Of a stretch of DNA of 64,000 bases, positions 57,801 through 64,000 are shown piece by piece. Below the pieces are notes generated by a model, which was not told the DNA's origin, did no database searches, and saw only the letters and a program-made list of their open reading frames with translations. The DNA is taken from the NCBI GenBank assembly GCA_947396885.1, contig OX377202.1:83680408-83744407 (forward strand). The letters run 5' to 3'. Source of the stretch: Heligmosomoides polygyrus polygyrus (Eukaryota; Nematoda; Chromadorea; Rhabditida; Heligmosomidae). Both the position numbers and the translations under genes were made by a program. Numbering within the stretch: the first letter of the stretch is position 1; the number at the start of each line of letters is the position of its first letter.

Positions 57801-59854
57801 TTAGTTCCTCCCGTGCTGTTGAGCGCATAAGGCGACGAACTCTTTCCACTGCTGCCTGTCTTGGGCTATTTCTTCACACTCCTGCCTAGAAATATTCATA
57901 ACTTCCAAAACTTTCTTATTCAAAAACGTGCGACGCCACGTGTTTTTTGGGCGGCCTCTGGTTCGCTTTCCTGGCGGTGTCCATTGCATGGCTGATCTTG
58001 GTAGGCGATGCGCCGGCATACGAAGAATGTGTCCTGCCAGGCGGAGTCGGCGTTGCACCACGATTTCGTAGAGGTTGCTCGAGCGGCAGCGTTCTAGTAC
58101 TTCTTCGTTCGTTAAGCGGTCTGTATAGCGTATCCTCATGATTTGTCGTAGACATTTGCAGTGGAACGCGTTGATCCGTCTGATGATGCTAGCTGACATC
58201 ATCCATGTTTCGCTAGCGTACACTGCAGTGGGCACGACAATCGAAGAATACAAACGCAGCTTGACGCTATTTGAAATTGAAGACGACGTCCACAGTGGCT
58301 TAAGCTTCCGGAACACTGCCGTTGCCTTCGCAATCCTGCATCGAACGTCAGCTTCAGCATCTTCGTTACTGGTGATCATGCCACCCAAGCAGGTGAAGTT
58401 ATCCACTACTTCCAAGCGATCCGGTCCTACGTAGATGCCGTCTCCCGAGGTCATATTTCCTGCGTGCATGACCTTTGACTTTTCGGGAGCCGATTTTGCT
58501 TGCTTCCTGGCTAAGGCATTCCGTGCTTCTTTGAAGAGTATCGTTGTCCTCAGCGAATATGGCAATGTCGTCGGCAAAGTCCAGGTCCGACAAGGCGACC
58601 GCTAGACCAAGGGATACCCCCTTGTACATCGGCTGTCGTTCTTCTCAGTACGTGGTCGAGTGCAATGTTGAAGAGCAACGGTGAGAGAACACATCCCTGC
58701 CTGACTCCTGTGGTGACTTCGAAGAATCTTGTATTTCCGAGAGTTGTCTTCACGCAGCACGAAGAGTTGTGGTATAGACTTTTAAACACCTTGACGAAGG
58801 CCGCAGGGACTCCATAGAGACTGAGTATTTTCCATAGTGACTCTCGGTGGACACTGTCAAATGCTTTCTTGAAATCGACGAAGTTTATGTAGAGCGGGTA
58901 GCGATACTCCAGGCACTGCTCGATGATGTTGCGTAACGTAAAGATCTGGTCGCAACACGATCTTCCGTTTCTGAATCCAGTTTGCTCCTCCCGCAGTCGA
59001 TCATCAATTGCATCTCGAAGCCTTCTTAACAATACGGTGCAGAATACTTTGCTTGGCACTGACAACAGGGTGATACCTCTCCAGTTCTCGCAATCCGATA
59101 AGCTTCCTTTCTTCGGCAGTTTGACTACTAAGCCTTTTTTCCAATCTTCTGGCACTTCGTGTTGATGCCAGCAGCTATTGAAGAGTGTCGTCAATTGTTC
59201 CGCTACCGGTGCGGCTCCAGCTTTTAACATCTCCGCTGCAATTTCGTCGAGGCCAAGGGCTTTTCCGTTTTTGAGACCTCGTATTGCTGTCTTTGTTTCC
59301 TCTACCGTTATGTAGCCGGTATTGACGTTTAGCTCTCCCAGGGCGTTTTCATCATCGAGCGTAGGCGTTGCGGATGGCTGGGGCTGGTTGTACACTTCAC
59401 GGAAGTGTTCAACCCATCTTTCGTTTTGTTCAGCTTCGCTGACCAGTAGTCTGCCACTTTTGTCCTTTATAGGGACGCATGTGTTGAGCCTTGTTCCCGT
59501 CAGCTCCGATACAATTTGATACAGTGTTCTGGAATCACCACGACTAGCCGCTGTTTGTGCCTCCGTTTCCTTCTGAGCGATCCAAGCTTTCTTATCGCGG
59601 CGACACGACGCTTTTACCTGTCGATCGAGTTCCGAATAAATTTCGCCCGCTTCCCTTGATTCGTCAGGTGTCTTGGCGCACTCTCTTCTTTGCTTGACTC
59701 GCTTCCTCTCATCTATCAGCTTCCAGGTTTCTTCTCGAATCCATTGCTCCTTTCGCTTGCCTCGTTTGCGCCCGATGGTCGCTTCAGCACTTTCACATAG
59801 CGCGGTCTTGACGGCTTCCCAGTGTTCGTCAATGCTTTCGCATTTGTCAAGCAT
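57801..59854 (-). pseudogene. RTE reverse transcriptase and C-terminal region
   Basis: Frame 58550-59854 reads WKKGLVVKLPKKGSLSDCEN, motif A YINFVDFKKAFDSVHRESLW and motif B' TTGVRQGCVLSPLLFN, then slips. Motif C (LDFADDIAIFAE) is in the frame of 58399-58629. A third frame, 57801-58577, carries NFTCLGGMITSNEDAEADVR, VYASETWMMS, RRLRLAGHILRMPAHRLPRS and KRTRGRPKNTWRRT and ends with TAA inside the tail repeat. All catalytic aspartates are present. Two small indels stop it being translated as one protein. It would make cDNA by target-primed reverse transcription. Confidence 0.85.
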
Positions 59855-60870
59855 ACTGAAACGGTTTCGTAGTTAACGCAGTAGTTCCTCGCGGTTGTAT
59901 GGTTCTTGAACTTTTCGACGTCGTATGGTCGTCTGACAACCGGCCTTTTTTGCAGCTTCAGCTTCAGCTTCAACGTAGCCCTAACAAGGTAGTGGTCTGT
60001 GCCTACATCCGCACCTCTGTACACACGTGCATCGTTGACTGATGTCCTCCATTTGCAGCTGATGCAGATGTGGTCAATTTCGTTTGCTGTCGTGCCGTTT
60101 GGCGACCTCCAAGTTTTCTTGTGGATGCCTCGGTGGAAGAAGAATGTATTCGCGATGCATAGATCGTTGAAATCGCAGAATGACACGAGCCTTTCTCCTT
60201 TGTTGCTTAGGCGGTCCGACGATGCGAATGCTCCGACAGATTTTTCCATGCCTTTTCGATCGCCTCCCACCTGCGCGTTGAAGTCGCCTAGAACAAGCTT
60301 GAGGTCCCGTCGTGGCATTTCGTCAATGACATCTTGTAGCCGTTCATAGAAATCGTCCTTCTCGTCGTCGGTTGCGTCTTCCGTTGGAGCATACGCCTGT
60401 ATCATTGCGACTCTGGTATGCCTCGTTCGAAAGCGCGCAGTGATGATTCTGTCGTTTCCTGGCTCCCAACTAACGAGAGAATTTGAAGCTCGTTTGCTAA
60501 GGACGATTTCTACTCCTCTTTCATGCCTTTCTGGACCAGAGAACAGGATAGTTTTGCCATCACTCATCAAGCGTCCACTTCCGGTCCATCGGACCTCACT
60601 GATTCCGAGAAGGTCTAGGCCGTAAATATCGAATTCCTGTAGGAGTTGGGCGAGACGCTCAGTCTGGTGAAGCGTGCGTATGTTCCAGGTACCAATACTC
60701 GTGATGTTCTTCGGAGAGAAAACCGAGTCCAGTATCGGGACTCCCGTCACAAAGCTCGGCTTCGATTTTCCCTTTTCAGCAGTATCCATATAGTCCATCG
60801 TTTCTGTAGCATAATGGTTTTTTACGGGGACGGGTTGCTGGCCCGTCGCCCAACCCTCCTCCTTTTTCAT
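59716..60870 (-). pseudogene. RTE endonuclease domain
   Basis: A 384-codon frame encodes the AP-like endonuclease used to nick target DNA. Motifs seen: SIGTWNIRTLHQ, LLGISEVRWTG (catalytic Glu), IQAYAPTED, LVLGDFNAQVGGD (catalytic Asp/Asn), ANEIDHICIS and GTDHYLVRATL (catalytic His). The domain spans about residues 50-285. Past residue about 330 the frame slips and translates the RT linker wrongly (NYCVNYETVSV). The original protein continued in the frame of the next entry. The start at 60870 is the first ATG of the frame; an overlapping frame covers the leader. Confidence 0.85.
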
Positions 60871-60900
60871 CCGGGCTTGGGACCGGCAAAGGCGGAGTTT
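60825..60900 (-). other. Structured 5' leader of the RTE element
   Basis: Minus-strand RNA has CCCAAGCCC which can pair with GGGTTGGG about 20 bases on (one bulge), followed at once by a perfect 6-pair hairpin GACGGG / CCCGTC with a 7-base loop. The arrangement is suggestive of a ribozyme-like or translational element at the LINE 5' end, but I could not fit the full hepatitis-delta-like fold. Confidence 0.35.
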
Positions 60901-61059
60901 GTTTCATGTTACTGCCTATCAAATGTTGCTCATAATCCGCATACTTAGAAAAAGAGAGTTTGACTTTTTCCCCTACGAGATCGTATGTAGCATTCAGACC
61001 AAATACGCTTTTTTCTAATGGAAGGGGAGCCTTGGCAGATAACATCCTCATTCCCCAAA

Positions 61060-61690
61060 ATGGCTAATGTATGGAAGAATCAATGGAGCTTTTCTTTTAT
61101 CTATTCCTTTGTAGGATCGTCCACTTTGAGCAAGGCCCCCATCTTTCTAAGGCCCCTTATCTCTAGTTTAACGAACCTTATGTCAATAGTTTAGCCAAAA
61201 AATTTTGAATTATTCCCTCCCGGCCCGGTACCTGAATTTCGATTTAACTGTGTTTCGGCTGTGTTTCGGCTTCCGGGAGTAAGGCTGTATAGCTCTATCT
61301 CATAAAAGTCCGTCTTTTTGGTTTCCACGGAAGGTGACTTGAACTATTCAATTTCTAAAAGTCACCTCATAATATAGATTCTATATGCATTTAAAAATGC
61401 ATGATTTTGTCCGTAAAATGGTGTCAGAAATCCAATCGAGTTGTGTAGCAAGCTATATATCAAAGGGAAACACTCAAAGCGCTAAAAGACGGACATTTTA
61501 GGCCCCAATACAATTTCAACGTTTACAACATACAGTAAAAGCGCCCGTATGTTTGGATGCTTACGATTCTTGGCATATCTCGCCTTAGACTTCACCATTC
61601 ACACCAAATTCGAATATGCGGTAGTACAAGTGTTCAGCAATCCTTCCAGCATCGAGGCACATAGAAGGTTTTTGTCTGTTCGAAAAGTGT
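61060..61690. other. No recognisable gene
   Basis: Short frames; a local GTGTTTCGGCT duplication near 61250-61272. Confidence 0.35.
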
Positions 61691-61695
61691 TGCAG

Positions 61696-61808
61696 ATAAA
61701 GGATAAGGATAAAGGACGGCGTTGGAAGGCTTGGTTGGCCTGGGCCGGAAATCACACCCAGGAACCTGGTTAGCGACAGTCGGGCCTCCTCCGACTGCGC
61801 CACACGCC
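61696..61808 (-). mobile_element. SINE family 1 with central deletion
   Basis: The 3' tail side (AAAGGATAAGGATAAAGGAC, GGCG) is joined directly to the head half: complement words GGAAGGCTTGGTTGGCCTGG, ACCAGG..CCTGG region, and CTCCGACTGCGCCACACGCC. About 180 bases of the body are missing. Confidence 0.75.
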
Positions 61809-61857
61809 TTATGCTGTGAATATTCCTTAATAATAAATATATATATATATCATTTTT

Positions 61858-62280
61858 ACGTCGAATTTGACTCTTTTTAAATAAAATTGTACACTCTTCT
61901 AAGCTAGCCTAAGAATCTAAAAGTGAAAGTTAACTCTTCCAAATCAAAATGAGCCTCTTCTAAATTAAACCCTCCAAAAAGGTTTGAATAATTTTTTGCA
62001 GAGGGAAATTTTACTATAACTTTCTTTTCACCTTCTCTACCAGTGAACACATTGTTTGAAATTTTATAAAAATTTTATTTTTGAAAAAAAATAATGGTTT
62101 AAAATTTGTTTTAAAAGACTGGAACGCGGCCACTTTCTAGAGCCGAAAAAGATTGTGCAATGCCCTCGTTCAAAACGCCGTGTTTATAACCCGTCTAAAG
62201 CTCGCTTCAACTTGGAAGACGTTCACTTTGATTTCGGAAGCGTCAGCTTTGCTTCGAAGAGTGTCCAATTCGACGTGAAA
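61858..62280. mobile_element. Inverted-repeat element with internal iterons, copy 2
   Basis: The left end has TGTACACTCTTCTAAGCTAGCC and CTTCCAAATCAAAATGAGC; the right end has GCTTCGAAGAGTGTCCAATT and CACTTTGATTTCG in complement order. The words and their order match 47511-48270, but the interior is shorter and the right end is more diverged. Confidence 0.5.
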
Positions 62281-62289
62281 ATGGCACAG

Positions 62290-63695
62290 GCACAATATAT
62301 TTGCTTTCCAAAAAGCGCTAGAAGACCAGACCCTACAGCAGCCTACTTCCAGCAAATAAAAGACCGCGCTGCTCACCGCCGAAGAATTTGTCGCCCGAGG
62401 GCGTCAACGGCCTCGGTGCCACCTCATTAGGGAATGAATTGCTTTGCTGGAAGCATAGCCAAAGCGAATTTCTGGGCAAAAACGATAATTGGATGGCGAA
62501 GTGGGAGAAACGTGTGTCGGAACGGGGAGAGCGTGATGAACGGCGTGGCAGGACAGCCGTTCTCGATCGGAAGCGACAGAGATTGTGGCTCACGCCAACG
62601 CTAATGGCCAGCTTCCTGCTTAGGAGTTGATGAAGGCATGCAGAACAGGCTGAAGTAATTGGTAGGGGCGAGGTGATGACTATGAGTAGCGCCAGCACTT
62701 AGGGATTAGAGGTATGGAATTACCTGCAGAAAGCGGTGTGAATGATGATTTGTAGGGCATTAAACAGTGAGCCAAGTCACCCAGGAATGCAACCGTGGAC
62801 AGAACTAAACGAGCCTCGAAAATGCTGTGGCTCTCGCCAACGTACCGCCTTTCCTACGACAGGTCATAAAAGCAACTGAAATCGTTTTCGACTATAAAGA
62901 GTCTGTTTTAAGGCGTTGACCAAGCTTGGAGCAAAGGCGAATACAAAGGAGTTTAACCTCCAACCATCCACCACCAGGAATGTAAGACGATTGGCGTCTA
63001 ATTCAGAAGACAGATGAAGGCCTCGAAAGTGCGTCCAAAGAAGCGGAGAACTGATGACTAGTGAGCACGACAAAGTTATTTGGGAGTGTTCAAGAACGTG
63101 AAGTTCTAGCAATGCATGCCAACCACATGCATTTTGATGACAGGCATCCGACAGTACCCCTAGCTGAATGATTCAATTTCGGAAGAACACTAAGTCGTGT
63201 GCTATTCAGAACAGGATTCGGCGGGATTCAGAGCAGGATCCTCGACAAGGATCCGCTAGGCTGCTCTGAATTCCGACGGGGACGCTGCTGGTCCCCTATC
63301 CATCAAAATACCGTTAGATTTTCGGAGGATGAGCCAAGTGAATATATTCCCGAAGCTGGCTATCAAACATTGGCTTCTGGTAAAAAGTCGGCAGGAAAAC
63401 TCCAGCGAAAAGAGAGTAGAATCCCGCACGACTCCGAGTTTAGCTTTGCTAAGCTCAAGACGTGATCTATAATGTGCTTTGTTTAGCCGCTGACCAGCGT
63501 TGTTACTCACTTTGTTGATTCTTTAGTGGAAGGCCGATTCAGAGAATACCCGAGCTATTCGCTCTATATCGACCGAAAAATAAGACACCAGGAGCTACTT
63601 GCATTCGCTGAGTGCAACTTTTGCTTTCATTTGTAATCTATGTGGACGTATGTAGACGAAGGCCCCTTAGAACAATTCTTTACACAAGCGACTTC
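62290..63695. other. No confident gene
   Basis: 62388-62630 plus is open for 80 codons with a charged stretch (WMAKWEKRVSERGERDERR) and the minus strand is also open. No splice support for either. The rest has short frames only. Confidence 0.3.
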
Positions 63696-63698
63696 ACA

Positions 63699-63905
63699 AT
63701 GGCGGCCGAGGAGAAGGAGCTGGAGGAGAAGGTAGCAGAACAGAAAACTCCACAAGTATCAGCCTTTGCTGAACATGGAGAAGGCCAGGTTCGTTGCCTT
63801 TGCCTTTGCAGTAGGCGGACCCAGCTGAACCAGAACCAGTGATGGTCATCATGGAATTTGAAGACCATGAGGGTGACCCAGCAGAGCACAGATGTGAATA
63901 TTTCG
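63699..63905 (+). CDS. First exons of a plus-strand gene, unknown
   Basis: ATG at 63699 in a good context (ACAATGG) opens an acidic frame, MAAEEKELEEKVAEQKTPQ (19 codons, to 63755), followed by a GTATCA donor. A 59-base intron would end GCAGTAG at 63814. The next exon 63815-63905 reads ADPAEPEPVMVIMEFEDHEG and AEHRCEYF, ending with one base before a strong GTGAGT donor. The alternative acceptor two codons earlier (GCAG at 63811) would put a stop in frame. The gene continues beyond the window. No family is recognised; an acidic, possibly nuclear or cytosolic protein. Confidence 0.45.
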
Positions 63906-64000
63906 GTGAGTGAGAGATTAAACGCAGCCGGCTTCAAGAAATGGAGTCCATCGGGGTTCATTGCTCCCGGACATGCATAGTATAGTCGAAGGCAAGGCGG

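Larger units (their letters stand above)
57786..60965 (-). mobile_element. RTE-class LINE, nearly full length
   Basis: Minus-strand element of about 3.2 kb with endonuclease, reverse transcriptase and C-terminal region in order. The 3' end is a short TAAGTAC tandem tail (57786-57803) that overlaps the stop codon. The 5' end is near 60960, where GC-rich leader sequence begins. Three indel-type breaks separate the coding parts (near 59865, 58625 and 58510-58570). Otherwise codons are well preserved, so it is a relatively young copy. Confidence 0.9.

Overview
This window looks like nuclear DNA of a parasitic nematode, most probably a strongylid (hookworm-like). The basis is indirect: moderately AT-rich sequence, no bacterial operons or ribosome binding sites, short candidate introns of about 50-80 bases with TTTCAG-type acceptors, and repeats dominated by RTE and CR1 non-LTR retrotransposons, Penelope-like remnants, mariner/Tc1 DNA transposons and tRNA-derived SINEs. 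The species is inference.

Host genes are sparse and seen only as exons. A minus-strand gene is proposed from an EGF-tail plus transmembrane exon (16941-17082) and three phase-matched cytoplasmic exons ending in a proline/tyrosine-rich tail (8417-7874). Upstream minus-strand exon candidates lie at 19526-19620 and 22800-22959, with doubtful ones at 11470-11691, 17124-17702 and 24444-24592. A plus-strand gene ends at 38449 (exons 38080-38228 and 38309-38449). A small minus-strand secreted-peptide-like gene with a frame break is at 31655-31855. A plus-strand gene appears to start at 63699 and runs off the window.

Transposable elements make up most of the recognisable sequence. 4.9-7.3 kb: an RTE copy split by a long-inverted-repeat element that carries a SINE. 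10.4-10.9 kb: a Penelope-like GIY-YIG remnant. 15.0-15.6 kb: a CR1-type fragment split by a SINE. 15.85-16.76 kb: a foldback Tc1/mariner derivative. 27.8-28.8 kb: a mariner split by a SINE. 29.3-30.3 kb: a second mariner with an internal hairpin. 34.86-37.42 kb: a 5'-truncated CR1-like LINE, followed at once by a Tc1 transposase fragment. 41.0-41.3 kb: a near-palindrome with a hammerhead-like core. 45.65-46.83 kb: a third mariner with both ends. 47.5-48.3 and 61.9-62.3 kb: two copies of one inverted-repeat family. 48.43-49.66 kb: a Tc1-like element holding a SINE. 57.79-60.96 kb: a nearly complete RTE-class LINE on the minus strand.

The commonest repeat is a roughly 290-base tRNA-derived SINE with about 15 full or partial copies, two with clear target duplications. 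A second, shorter tRNA-like family has four copies. I see no convincing functional tRNA, rRNA, CRISPR or viral gene. The strongest leads are the foldback and nested insertions, the hammerhead-like motif in the palindrome, the two minisatellite loci of the same family, and the split membrane-protein gene.
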